Part shown: positions 11,049-22,250 of the stretch, in pieces
Layout of the letters: every line of letters starts with the position of its first letter
Numbering within the stretch: the first letter of the stretch is position 1
Assembly (NCBI GenBank): GCA_029891385.1
Contig: CM057235.1
Coordinates: 16,668,001 to 16,732,000 of the forward strand
Length of the DNA stretch: 64,000 bases
Direction of reading: 5' to 3'
Source: Erythroxylum novogranatense
Taxonomy: Eukaryota; Streptophyta; Magnoliopsida; Malpighiales; Erythroxylaceae
Position numbers and translations under genes: made by a program
Notes under the pieces: model-generated
Database searches by the model: none
What the model saw: the letters and a program-made list of their open reading frames with translations, nothing else
What the model was told of the DNA's origin: nothing

Positions 11049-11843
11049 ATAATGACAAAACACTTAGAAATTGTTTAAGAAATGAAAACAAAAAAACATT
11101 GATCAAGGTTTTTATACCTTGTCATTTTGGTTAGAAGTCTCCCCCTCAATCATATAAATCATTGAATTTAATAACCTTGTAAGATCAAATTCATAAAATT
11201 AATTTGAAATTATGATAGACTTGAATTAAAGACAATTATCACATACTCCCCCTTAATCAAGTAACTAAAGAATATCCAATTTCTCATTTTTCTCCCCCCT
11301 TTTGTCATAATCAAAACAACTAATACAAACCAACAATAAATGAAATATCGCAGTCACATTAATAAAGGAACAAGCCATCAAGCACAAATAGACTCAAGTA
11401 GCAATCCAACAATATGAAGAAAATGAAATGTCGGTCTTGGCTAGATACAAAAACCATCATGGTGGAGAAACATCATCATGAATAAATCTCAAAAGTATAA
11501 GAGAATATGTTTTCGGAGATTTGGGGAAAAAGAGAATTTTTAAAGAAGACCCAGATAACTTATATTCGACTGGCAGTTCATAAGCAAACACAAAGAAAAT
11601 GCAAAGTCATAACATAACATAACAATCCAACAATGGAACCCGTGTAAACATAAGTCGACTTGTTTTACCTCCATAAGTCGACTTGTCGACCCTCATAAGT
11701 CGACTTAACCTGAAATTTCTTCATTTCCAAAGTGTTGTGTACATCATAGGTCGACTTATTGACCCACACAAGTTGACTTGTTAGCAGACTTGTCACCAAT
11801 TAGTCGACGTCCACTATCAATGTACTATGTGCTTGGTGGATTT
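11049..11843. other. K 3' untranslated region
   Basis: AT-rich with no coding potential. Holds several AAGTCGACTT-type palindromes at 11650-11815, the same words as in the LTR. No pol remnant can be read. Confidence 0.7.
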
Positions 11844-13475
11844 TCATTCCTTGCTTGTACCTACAACTGAAACATTCTTTCTACTCATTGGTACCCAGGC
11901 CATTTTGGGTCCATTTTGGTTAGTCATATAAACCACATTAGGAGGAGTTGTACCTTTTATTACCCAGATTTTCTTCACATTAATACATCTTCTAATACTT
12001 TTGCATACAATTTCTATATGACCATCTTTTAAGCATCTAGCACATTTAGCAACTTTGCCATCTTTAGTAAATTTAGAAATGAAAGAACAATTTCTATCAA
12101 ATGGATCATATCCTAAACCATGTTTAGAAATTGAATATCTTTGTAAAGATAACATCTTTTCAAACTTTTCATTCCCACTAGCAAATTTTTCAACCACATA
12201 AGAAAATTCTTTTCTAAGTCTATCAAGCTCACAAGTAAGATTTTCTTTTTCAGCAAGGCATGTAGAGTGATCTTCCTTAGTGCAATCTAAATCATCAATA
12301 GTCTCATGCAAGACACTATTTTCAGCAACTAGCTCTCTTATTTTCTTTCTTAATTTCTTGTTGATTTCAATAGCTTCTTCAAAATCGATTTGCAAAGCAT
12401 TAAAAGAATCTATAAGATCTTGATCAATGAAAGTTACCTCATCTTCGTAATCACTTATTGAGGAGCTATTAGCCATAAGAGCTAGGTTGTTTTCTTCATT
12501 GCTTTGGTATGCTTCCTCATCATCACTCCAAGTGGCTACTAGGCTAGCTTTCTTTTTCCCTTTGTGATATTTGTCACTTTTCTAGAAATTTGATGTGGAA
12601 GATGTGCTTTTGGTCCTTCTTTCCACGGTGTACTTCTTTCTTTCTTCATTTCTTCCACCACTTAATTCTTTACTCCTATTTTTGAGTAGTCCTTTGAACT
12701 TTCTCAAGTTTCTGGCGTACATTGCTATTTTTTCATCTTCATCTTCTTCATCTATTTCTTCATCGCTTTCATTAAAAGAAGAAGCATTAGCTTTTAAAGC
12801 AATTGAATTTTGTGACTTACCTCTTCCTCCTCTTAACTTGAGAATGATCTCATAGTTTATGAGAGATCCCACCAAGGCGTTGAATTCCAAATGATTGAGA
12901 TCATTAGACTCCATGATCGCGGTGACTTGAGAGTCCCATTCTTTCGGTAGTGACCGAAGAATTTTCTTCACGTTCTCGCTATCCGTCATATGCTTTCCTA
13001 GGTTGCCTAATCCATTAATGATTTCTGCAAAACGATCAAGCATAGTGAAAATAGACTCACCTTCCTTCATGAAAAACATTTCATAGTCATGAAGAAGCAT
13101 GTTGATCTTTGTTTCCCAGACTTGGTTGGTTCCTTCATGGGTGATGCAAAGTCTTTCCCACATTTCCTTGGCGCTGGTACAAGAATTAACTCGGTTTCTT
13201 TCCTCAACCGTGAGAGCACAATATATCAACTTCATAGCTTTTGCGTTGATGTAGGCTTGCCTCCAGTCATTGTCATCGTATTCCAGCTCTGTTTTTAACT
13301 CACCATTTTCTTTTAACGGTGGTTGTGGACCGAAGATAATGATCTTCCAATATTCTACTCCCTCACTTATAATGTGATACTTCATAGGATTTTTCTAAGA
13401 AGAATAATTAGTACCACTAAATAGAGGAGGGCGATTGTTTGTGTTACCTTCTTCCGCTAGGTTGTTGTGTGCCAT
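11844..13475 (-). pseudogene. K Gag (copia/SIRE-type), two nonsense codons
   Basis: Structural polyprotein that would package element RNA. The likely start at 13475 gives MAHNNLAEEGNTNNRPPLFS, shortly after the primer site; the largest open segment starts later, at 13385. The same frame continues to a natural stop at 11844, broken by TAG at 13395-13397 (where the family has W, after GTNYSS) and TAG at 12582-12584. The N-terminal DUF4219/UBN2-type region includes MKLIYCALTVEERNRV, AKEMWERLCITHEGTNQVW and VKKILRSLPKEWDSQVTAI. An acidic-basic linker and a coiled-coil-like stretch (about 12100-12420) follow, then a knuckle-like CARCLKDGH...C and IWVIKGTTPPNVV near the end. It closely parallels J's gag at 63312. 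No protease follows. Confidence 0.85.
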
Positions 13476-13487
13476 CCTTGGATACTT

Positions 13488-13501
13488 CTGCTCTGATACC
13501 A
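13488..13501 (-). other. K primer-binding site (tRNA-iMet)
   Basis: Minus strand TGGTATCAGAGCAG, two bases from the LTR end (13504). Supports minus orientation and the LTR boundary. Confidence 0.88.
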
Positions 13502-13754
13502 ATTGTAAACGATCTAGAAGGGGGGTGGAATAGATCTTTAAGCTTTTTGTAAAATTTTACAATAAAATCAGAAGTTAATTCACACAAAAATAATTTAATC
13601 AAATCTAAATGTAAAAAGTAGGGAAGAAGATCAAACACTGTTTTTATAGAGGTTCGGTGCTAAGACCTACGTCCTCTACCTAAGCTCCCACTTAGGATTT
13701 TGCAAACCACTTTATTACACACTTTGTAGTTCGGTGTGAACTCTTACAATACCG

Positions 13755-13905
13755 CTTGATTTCCAGCTCAAGCTACCTTTATACTTGATTTGTCTTCCGG
13801 CATAAATCCTACCAACACCACTTGATTTCCGGCTCAAGCTACCTTTACAAATGATTTGTCTTCCGGCACAAATCCTACCAACACCACTTGATTTCCGGCT
13901 CAAGC
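13755..13905. repeat. 66-bp tandem repeat in K LTR (right copy)
   Basis: Units start at 13755, 13821 and 13887 (CTTGATTTCC[AG]GCTCAAGC), two full copies plus a partial third. Confidence 0.88.
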
Positions 13906-14207
13906 TACCTCACACGTGACCTTTCACTAGTCACTCAAATTATAAGAGAAATAAGATAGAGATTGAAGAACAAAGCTCAATACAATGATGTAACAAGATA
14001 AGAACAATAATGAGCAATTTTGGAGCAATAGAAGAGTATTTTCACTTATGGAACTTCTCTATACTCTTCATCAATCATCCACTCTTTATACTTGAAGAAA
14101 ATAGCTGTTGGAAGCCATTCTAGCCGTTGTATAATTGATATGACCGTTCCTTAATATCCTCCTTTCTACTTGTAGCTAATTGAACTGTTGGAGTCTGTTT
14201 GCTGTAC

Positions 14208-14460
14208 TCATAAGTCGACTTGTCGACTGTATAAGTCGACTTGTGTGAACGACTTACGTAAAATTTCATCTCCGCTCTTCAAAAAGTTGAGTTGTGCTGT
14301 GTAAGTCGACTTGTGCTCCTCGATAAGTCGACTTATGGACTATTAGTCGACTTGTGTTGACAGATCTTCATATATAAGTCGACTTATGATGTTCTAGTCG
14401 ACTTATGTTGTTCTCACTTGATATATAAGTCGACTTATGATGTGCTAGTCGACTTATGTG
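14208..14460. repeat. AAGTCGACTT palindrome cluster in K LTR (right copy)
   Basis: About nine or ten AAGTCGACTT-type words collinear with 10480-10735. One unit is changed here (AAAAGTTGAGTT near 14283), consistent with point decay. Confidence 0.9.
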
Positions 14461-14761
14461 GGCTTCAACGATTATATTGCATGAAATCTTGATCTTTAAT
14501 TGTTGGGATACATATCTTTGAAGTTCCTTATCCATAATCTTCATCCTTGAATATCTCTTGCACATTTAAGGTAATTTCCATCTTGATTCCACAATGATTA
14601 ATCTCTTTCCCATCAAAGATTAATGCTATCTTGATTTGCACAATTCTTTTATTGAATATCAATCCCAAAATACCTGAAACATTTTCTTAACCAATTCTAT
14701 ACATTTTATTATTATCAAAACATAAGTGGGATTTAATTTGTCAACCACTATTGGTCCAACA

Positions 14762-16024
14762 GCATTTAGATCAAATGTGCCTTATGTTAAAACTTTGATA
14801 TGATTTGATTCCTTTATTAATGCAATTTGTTTGATTGATTATTGCGATATGATTATGTGTTTTATTGATAATATGATTTCATACATAGATATTGAGAAAT
14901 CTTAGGTTAAACAGATCTACCGTAATTAGGCGTTGATTAAAACCCTAGAGATAGGATGACATAAATCCTCTAGATTAGGATCAAACCTAATAGAGGGGCT
15001 AAAAAATCAGTAACGCAATCTTATAAGATTTAACCTGAGTAATTCGGTTGGGGAGCTTAGGATTAATTGTTAGTAGAATCAAGCTCAGCTACTAGCATAC
15101 CATAAGAGTCTCCAAGGTCGAATTAATCAACAAATAATTGTATGAAAAAAGATCAATCTATTAATGTTTTAGGGGGATTTGACCCTAGACATTAATTTAG
15201 GATAATTATAGTTTTCTAAGTGAATTCCATTATCTCTACATTCATTATCGTTTCCTATTTCTTTAATTGTTTTATTTTTTTATTTTCTTTTCATTAAAAA
15301 TCTAAAATCAATTCGTGGGCTAGATAGTAGGTGAAGGGAAATTACTAGTATTCATAGTCTTGGTAAGGCTGACCCATACTTGACAATACTAGCTATAATT
15401 AGTCATTTGCAGTTTATTACAATATTGACTAAAACATAAAATAAGTGAATCATGTACAATTATATTTTCTGATATCCTATAAGTTGGAAAATTGGTGGCT
15501 CTTGAAAGAAAAAAAACGTACATATTGACTTGGTAGACGAATAACCATATGACTTAAGATTCATGTTGTTTTCATGGATTCAGGTATGCTTCAACAACAG
15601 ATCTAAGTATTCTTGATGATTTGACATTATTGTTTATATGATTGGTGATGTTTTTTTCACCATAAGGAATTTTAAACTTTATCATTCCCTACCTATGTTA
15701 GAGTTGCCTAACTTAAATGTTTACAATCACATTAAAAATTCCACAATCATATTACATGATATCAAGAGATGAAAGATTTTCATAGAGCTTTAGAAGCAAT
15801 TAAATGCAAAGCTTTTTCTTCTACTTTGGTTAGAGCAACTAATAAATTGTATCATTGAATCTAAAGAGATCCGTATCAAGTTTTTAACAACTGAAATACA
15901 AAATTGAGGCTCATTTTGTTAGAAATAGGAGGAGGCCTAATGACTCTACTCACTGTAATATGGTGTAGGAAAATGAAAAAAATCTCAGGCACTAAACATA
16001 AGTATTTAGTGTAGAACTAAATAG
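14762..16024. other. unassigned AT-rich sequence between K and G
   Basis: No coding region, RNA gene or LTR pair recognised. The text around 14900-15300 (short runs such as AAACCCTAGAGATAGGATGA) resembles decayed LTR or leader DNA, but no partner copy is in the window. Confidence 0.5.
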
Positions 16025-16272
16025 TGTAGAAAAAGAAAAGAAGATGGACAATAGAGAAAAAAAAACATCTTTTATTATTTACACTCACTTGAAACTTCAA
16101 CACAACGATAATAAATATATAGGCTATAGGTCCTTACAAATAGGAAGCACATAGCCTACACTTTTAGTGGTGAAACAAATAAAATATTAACATTAATCAA
16201 TAATAATAGAAAGAAAGAAGGTAAAACATGGGTTGAGAAAGTGGAAAATATGAAAGCTTGAATTAGTCAACA
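16025..16272 (-). repeat. G 3' LTR (248 bp) and adjacent polypurine tract
   Basis: Matches 57457-57623 over its first two thirds. The right boundary ...AATTAGTCAACA is set by the minus-strand polypurine tract TTTAATTAAAGGGGGAA at 16273-16289. Confidence 0.78.
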
Positions 16273-16289
16273 TTCCCCCTTTAATTAAA

Positions 16290-17960
16290 GCAAGAGAAAG
16301 AACTATAACCATGCTACAAAACTTCTGTAGCTTTCTCTCTAGCAATGCTTTTATCAATATATCAATTGGTTGCTCTTTAGTATTGTAACAACTCAATTCC
16401 ATTTCTCCTTTAGAAACACATTATCTGATGAAATGGTATCGAGTCTCAATATGTTTTGTTTTTCTTTGGTGAACTAGATTTATAGAGATATCAATGGTAG
16501 ATTTATTGTCGCAATAAATCCTTGTTGGCTTTAGCTATTGTTGCTTCAAATTTAGAAATATCCTTCTCAGCTAAACTGCTTGACAAGTTATTGTTGAAGT
16601 GGTTTTTAGATTCTACGCTCGATAAGGCAGTAACTTGTTGCTTCTTTGATATTCAAAAAATAGCTCCTCCACCAAGATAAAAAAATAGTTTGTGGTACTC
16701 TTTCTGTCATTTAAACATCTAGCCTAATCATTATCAGTAAAAGCAACAAGATCACATCCTTCATTTTTCACATACTTGATCCCAAAATTTAATGTGACTT
16801 GAATGATATCTCAAAATTCTCTTAGCAACACTAAGGTGATGTTTAATTGGATTGTGCATAAATCATGAAATAAGGCTTAAGCGAAACATGAGATATGGTC
16901 AAATGTGAGTGTGATACATCAAACTACCCACCAACCTTCTGAAATACTTTTCATTTGCTTTCTTAACTCCATTACCAATAAACAATTTATCACTAACATT
17001 AAGGGAAAAGTCTTGACAGCCTTACAATTCAACATTCCAAATCTATTTAAAAGATCTGTAGCATATTTTTTTAACAAAGAGAGATTACACCTGCATCTTA
17101 AGAAATGTCTAAGCCTAAAAATAATATAGCAATCCCAAATTAGTCATGTCAAAAGTTTAAATCATATACTCTTTGAAAGCTTTCATCAAGCCAAAAGAGT
17201 TTCTAGTATAAATAATATCATCCACATACAACCAAACCACCAAAAAATGATTTATGCAATTTTTAACATACAAATTAGTTCGCTAGCACTCCTCAAAAAA
17301 TATTTTTAGCAATATAAGAGTCAATTTTGCTATATTAGGTTTGTGGTGCTTGTTTAAGCCCATAAAGTGCTTTGTGTAGTTTATACGCCTTGTGTTTATA
17401 CCCTTTCACTTTGAAACATTTAGGTTGTTTAACATTCACATCTTCACCCAAATCTCCATTAAGAAATGTTGATTTTACATCTAGTTGAAAAATAGACTAG
17501 CCATGTTGTGTAGCCATTGTAAGCATTAATCTCACTATATCTAAATGTTCAACGGAAGCGAAAGTTTAAAAAAAATAGTACCCAGAAATTAAGCATAGCC
17601 TTTCACCACCAAGTGTGTTTTATTCCTTTTTAATATACCATTTGGATTGTATTTGGATTTGAAAATCCATTTGAGACCAATTGCATCTTTTCCATTAGGA
17701 AAATCTTACAAACTCCACGTACTCTTCTCTCACTGCACTGACCCATTCTTCTTTATTATCTGCATCTTCATAACAAGTAGGTTCCATGGAAATGTAATCA
17801 AATTCAATGGAAGCATAAATATCATATCAACTTCTTACAATTCTTGGAGGAGATTCTGAAGTATAATAAATTGAGAAAGGAGTAGGTGCATTGGAATTGG
17901 AAGCACCTAAGGGGAATTTGAATTAGTAAAATCCAAATCTAAAGCTATGATTTCTTTAGT
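16290..17960 (-). pseudogene. G copia reverse transcriptase and RNase H remnant
   Basis: Minus-strand pieces in several frames. The RT start reads NGKDAIGLKWIFKSKYNPNG with RNKTHLVVKGYA (about 17560-17720). The catalytic block is LYVDDIIYTRNSFGLMKAF (about 17175-17235). RNase H ends with CNTKEQPIDILIKALLERKL (about 16310-16390), matching the copia motif K(T/E)xxQxADxxTKAL. The YVDD motif is intact, but stops and indels interrupt the rest. Confidence 0.82.
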
Positions 17961-19200
17961 AGCCTACACTATATCTCCTTTTGTCCAATCCTAAGCCTCA
18001 ACTTAATGGAAAATTACATCTTGACTAGTGATTAATTTTTTGATGATAGGATTAAAGAGCCAGTAGCCTTTTGTTTCCTTGCTATAGCCAATGAACACAC
18101 ACTTAGTGCTTTTCTTATCAAGTTTCCATTTAAATTTTGTTGAAACATGAGGATATGAAATGGATCCAAAAATCCTCAAATGACTTACATTTGAGCTCCT
18201 ACTAAACCAAGCTTAATAAGGAGTTTTCCCTTCAACAACTCATGTTGGCGACTAATTGAGAACATTAATTGTTGTAGCCACTGCTTCAGCCTAAAAATAG
18301 GATGGAAGGTGCTTATCATTCAACATACTCTTAGCTGCTTCAATGATTTTTCTATTCTTCTACTCTGCTACATCATTTTGTCATAGTGTATAGCTTGTTA
18401 TCAACTTCCTTTGAATCCCAAATTAGTTATAAAATGATTTAAATTCTTGGGATGTAAATTAACTACCATGATCAGTTCGTACGGTAATGATAGAATTTTC
18501 AAACTCCTTTTCTACCACTACTTCGAATTTGTTAAAGCATTCAAGAGCTTCTCCTTTTTCCTTAAAAAAATATGCCCTTGTCATTCTTGAAAATCATCCA
18601 CAAAGATTAGGAAATACTTACTTCCTTTTAATGATGGTGTTTATAACGGGCTATAAATATCCATATGAACAAGCATTAAAGGTTAGTTTTGAATTTCAAG
18701 ACTTATTCACCATAAACTTTTCACGATGTTGTTTCCAAAAAATGCAAGGCTCACATCTTTAGAATCATTGATTTGTATCTTTGGAAGTCCCATCACCATA
18801 TTCTGGTTATGTAACTTTTACAATGCATTAAAATTGAGATGAGAAAACCTTCTATAATAGAGCACTAAACCATCACTCGAGGTTATAAAGGCATTAAGAT
18901 CCAATTGTAAAAGCATGATAGGAAACAATTTATTTTCAAAGACAGTTTTGTTGAATGCACTAAATATATGTTCCTTTATCACAAATTAAACACTCATCAT
19001 TGTCAAAGATAGGATAGTAACCTTTCTTCATTAATTGACTTAAACTCAGAAGATTATTAGCTAAGTCAAGAACATACATGCCAATGTGGATATATTTGTA
19101 CCATTTTTGCAAATCACAGGCACTGTGCCAACACCACTCATCTGAACTTAACTATTGTTTCCCAAGGTCACTTTTGACGTCATTAAATCATTAATCTCCA
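17961..19200 (-). pseudogene. G copia integrase remnant
   Basis: About 18430-18560 reads EALECFNKFEVVVEKEFENS then IITVRTDHGS, FTSQEFKSF and FGIQRKLITSYT, the copia integrase core around the second catalytic aspartate. The pre-integrase segment HLNFNAL...LHNQNMVMGLPKI is at about 18770-18850. Several stops are present, and the third catalytic position (family ERKNR) reads only as degenerate VEE-KNH. Confidence 0.78.
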
Positions 19201-20202
19201 TAAAATAAATTTTGTTTCCTGTTATGTGATTACTGTAGCCACTGTTTAAATATCAAACTTCTGAAGGCATAACACCATTAGCAGTAAAACAAGAAACAAA
19301 GAAATTATGTAAACAATTATCTTTCCTTTCGAGAAAGTTTGCTTGATCATTGACTTGACAATTTCTTGTTATATAGCCATATTTGTTTTGCAATTATAAC
19401 TCAATTGCATTTTTTCTATGATCTGATTTATTTTTGCACCAACAATTTTTGTCAACCTGATTAGTCTTACCATAATAAAAACATGCAAGTAGATAGTTAA
19501 CATTACCCTGGTTTCTTTTTTGGACATATGATCTACCATGACCTTTGCCATTACTTAAACCTCTATGTCCTTGCCCATATCCTCGATTACCATCAGATCC
19601 TCCTCCTCTTCTTGAGGCATTGGAGTACTTCCCATGAAGCTTAGTTTGAAACGCTTTCTTTAAAGATGTCCCAGCTGATCTATTCAATTGAGCTTTGTGA
19701 GATTCATGAGAATCATTTGCTCAACAAATGATTAACTAGATAAATCCCTAGATTCCTCTATTACTGCAACAACATGATTATATTTGTGGGGAAGGCTTCT
19801 TAAAACCTTCTCAACAATCTTTTATTCCAACAAATCGTCACGAAAAGACCAAATTTGATTCATGACAAAGTCTCAAAATTGCACCAAAGAGATTATAATT
19901 TCACCGTAACAATTTTGTTTGACCCTTAATAGTGTTCTTGAAGAAAATCCCATGCCTCTTTTGATATTGTTTCTCCCATCATTATTGGGAATAATGCGTC
20001 ATCCATGCTTTATTGGATGAGAAATAGGGCCTTCACATCTTTCTTCTACTTCTCCTCCAACTCATTTCTCCAGGCTGCTGTCAATCGTGTAGTTTGATTT
20101 GGATCTGCAAGCTCATCGAAACCGTTTTCCACCGAATCCTATAACTCTAGTGACCTGAATAATATCCGCATTTTCACATACCAAAACTGAAATTTGATTC
20201 CA
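19201..20202 (-). pseudogene. G gag and protease remnant
   Basis: Gag begins at the D junction (about 20202) with FNGIKFQFWYVKMRILFRSL, the copia DUF4219-type start, followed by ADPNQTTRLTAAWRNELEEK and FLIQ..MDDALFP. A zinc-knuckle vestige lies at about 19430-19490 (CFYYGKTNQVDKNCWCK, one cysteine changed to Y). The protease site at about 19220-19250 reads LNSGYSNHITG where the family has LDSGCSNHMTG. Sequence further 5' is missing or lies beyond D. Confidence 0.78.
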
Positions 20203-20425
20203 TTGAATGCTTTTGGTGTCATTGGAAAGTTAAGAAAATGAATAACATTTTTATAGAAGGAAGTGTTATCAAATTTCTTCGTTTACCAGATCAAACTGAT
20301 CATGAAAAAGTTGACCCGAAAGTCTAGGTTTTAAAAGGATTATAGCTCAAATTTAGCATTTTGATTACTGAAGCCTTATGAATTTCCTTTGAATGTTGTT
20401 TGAATGAGAAATTGGTTTGCTATAG

Positions 20426-20496
20426 GAAACCAAGCAAATCCGATCCAAGGGCAAGAGGAAAGACAACATTGAACTTGGATTGTCAAACGAAATTAG
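20426..20496 (+). other. putative LTR mini-exon (71 nt), D 5' LTR
   Basis: Acceptor-like TTTGCTATAG precedes and donor-like GTGAGTAATA follows. Counterpart of 43678-43747 and of B's 21612-21680; starts GAAACCAAGC in all. Confidence 0.42.
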
Positions 20497-20903
20497 GTGA
20501 GTAATATATATATAGTTGTTGTGTAGTATGGGCAAATTGTTGGACCCCAATTTTTTTTTTAATGATGTCATTAGGTATGAATTGTGTTTATGCTTTAGTT
20601 TGATTAATTTGGGAGTATTAGTGGATAATTGAGGTTTATTTGAGTTTAATGTGGTATTGTTGAGAATGAAAGAGTAGACATGTTTGAGGGTATTTTAGGA
20701 AGATTGCTTGAGGTGGAGTGATTTAGGCTTGTCTAGGAGGGGTAAGTTGGTCTTTAGACTTAAGAAAGAGTTAGAGAATTAGAAGAAAGAAAAGAAAAAA
20801 AAAGAGAAGAAGAAGGAAGAGTTGTCGTGGGTGAGGAAGACGAGGAGAGAAACTTGGGCATTGGATTCTTAGAGATTTTCGACAGTTTTGAAGCTCATTC
20901 CTG

Positions 20904-21611
20904 GTAAGTTAGCTTCTTTTCATCTTGTTGTAGTAAGATTAAACCTTGAAATGGGATTGAATATGTTAGAATCGGTGATTTAGGGTTTTTGGGGAAAAAT
21001 GGTTAGAAATCCTTGGGTTGTTGAGTTTATGATGGATTGGAAGGTTAGAATGGGTTAGAAGTGTAGTAGAGGACTTGATCTATTGTTTAGAGGTGTTGTT
21101 TTTGCAAATGGGAAGGATTTAAGTTGGTAAATGGTGGAAAGTCGGGTTTCGGAGTCGATCTCCAGGCTCGCACGTCTCGACGTGCAAATTTGCAGTCGTC
21201 GCGACGTGCAGAGGCATGGTCTTCACCGCGACGCATGCTTGTGTGCACGCTGCGGCGAGCGCGGGCTGTTCGCCACGACGAGCAAAGTCTTGGTCGCGGC
21301 GAAGCGAAGTGTTGTCATTGCGCTGAACGTGTTTCGTCATGGCGGCGCCTATTTCCAAAGAAAGATGAAGTTTGATATTTTGGGCATATCTTTTGCTGTA
21401 GATGTCCAAATGAGGTGATTTTGGATTCGTTGTGATCTAGAGATCAAGGACTACAAGTTTTATGAAGAAAGGAAGTTCGGTTTTTGCCTCTTAGGATTCG
21501 GGGAATTAGATAGAAGTCGAGCGTTGATTGTTAGTGTTAGTGTTTTCGTTTTGCGAAGCTGATTGAATATCTCTTTTGTTTGTTATTGATTTGGGACTTG
21601 GTTTGCTATAG
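20904..21611 (+). other. putative LTR intron 1 in B
   Basis: Donor CTG|GTAAGTTAG at 20904 and acceptor TTTGCTATAG| at 21611. Both match plant consensus. The interval encloses the GC island (21156-21356). In the 3' LTR the donor is kept (32329), while the acceptor reads CTATAAG. Consensus-based inference. Confidence 0.4.
21156..21356. repeat. GC-rich palindromic island in B 5' LTR
   Basis: CGTCGCGACG-type words (TCGTCGCGACGTGC, GGTCGCGGCGAAGC) in AT-rich surroundings. It differs strongly in length and content from the matching island at 32590-32745, although the flanks match. Confidence 0.85.
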
Positions 21612-21680
21612 GAAACCAAGCTGACCTGATTCCATCGCAAGAGGAAGGACAGCAGTGAGTCGGATACTCAGCGATATTAG
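21612..21680 (+). other. putative LTR mini-exon (69 nt), B 5' LTR
   Basis: Lies between acceptor TTTGCTATAG and donor GTGGGTAATG. A second acceptor CTTTCCCTCCTCAG ends at 22340, giving a 660-bp putative intron 2 (21681-22340). Confidence 0.45.
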
Positions 21681-22205
21681 GTGGGTAATGCACTTATAGT
21701 TGTTGTGTGATTAGGCAAATTCTTGCCTATGTGTGAATATATGTTATATGTTATGTATGTTTAAATGGATAATTTTGGTTTCATATACCTTGAAAGAAGC
21801 ATGAGAATATGAGTATGAGCATGTTATGCCTCGACTTCGGTCATGGCATTTTGAATAAATGAGAAGCATGAAAACATACCATTTGATAAAATGATTTTGA
21901 GCATGATTATGTGCTTTTGTTTGGGCGAGAGTGGAACCATTTCGTTCGTCACGTGCACGTCGACAAGTGCCTTCTCCCGGCTGCCCGCTTGTGGCCTATG
22001 AGCTCCGAATGGACTTATTTTGTTCAGGGTGTAAACTTCGGTTTCTCCCTTTTGTTTCCATGGAACCCTCGAGCCATTGTAATGTGCATTGCATATTCGA
22101 ATTATTTATTGTGAAGCATACTTTGTGACATAATTGTGAGTTGAATTAACTATGCTGAATGCGTGTATTATTGGCTTAGCATGTAAGAGCTAGAATTGAT
22201 GTAAG

Positions 22206-22208
<3 letters not shown>

Positions 22209-22245
<37 letters not shown>
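22209..22245. repeat. (TA)n microsatellite in B 5' LTR
   Basis: About 18 units here against about 6 at 33599-33610 in the 3' LTR. Confidence 0.95.

Positions 22246-22250
<5 letters not shown>

Larger units (their letters stand above)
1..14761 (-). mobile_element. K: gag-only (TR-GAG-like) LTR retrotransposon, split by A1
   Basis: Two copies of one LTR (1-200 plus 10164-11033, and 13504-14761) flank about 2.5 kb of internal DNA. Orientation is minus: the primer-binding site abuts the right LTR, the polypurine tract abuts the left LTR, and the single coding region is on the minus strand. The left LTR starts about 187 bp before the window, judged by alignment with the right copy. Without A1 the element would be about 5 kb. 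It encodes a Gag with copia/SIRE-like features and no protease, integrase or RT is visible, so it would depend on proteins supplied in trans. The outer target duplication cannot be checked because the left end is outside the window. Confidence 0.85.
13504..14761 (-). repeat. K 5' LTR (right copy, complete, 1258 bp)
   Basis: Begins TGTAAACGATC and ends GGTCCAACA on the plus strand. Next to the primer site is the GAAGGGGGGTGGAATAG segment typical of SIRE-like LTR ends. It contains the uninterrupted 66-bp tandem repeat (13755-13905) and the SalI-type palindrome cluster (14208-14460), and it shows the empty site of the A1 insertion. Confidence 0.9.

Noticed and set aside
13715..13903. Repeated Ser/Gly/Arg protein on the minus strand
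   Set aside because: Translation of the 66-bp tandem repeat inside K's LTR.
14762..16024. Possible host gene or MITE between K and G
   Set aside because: No domain, no terminal inverted repeats and no second copy could be seen.
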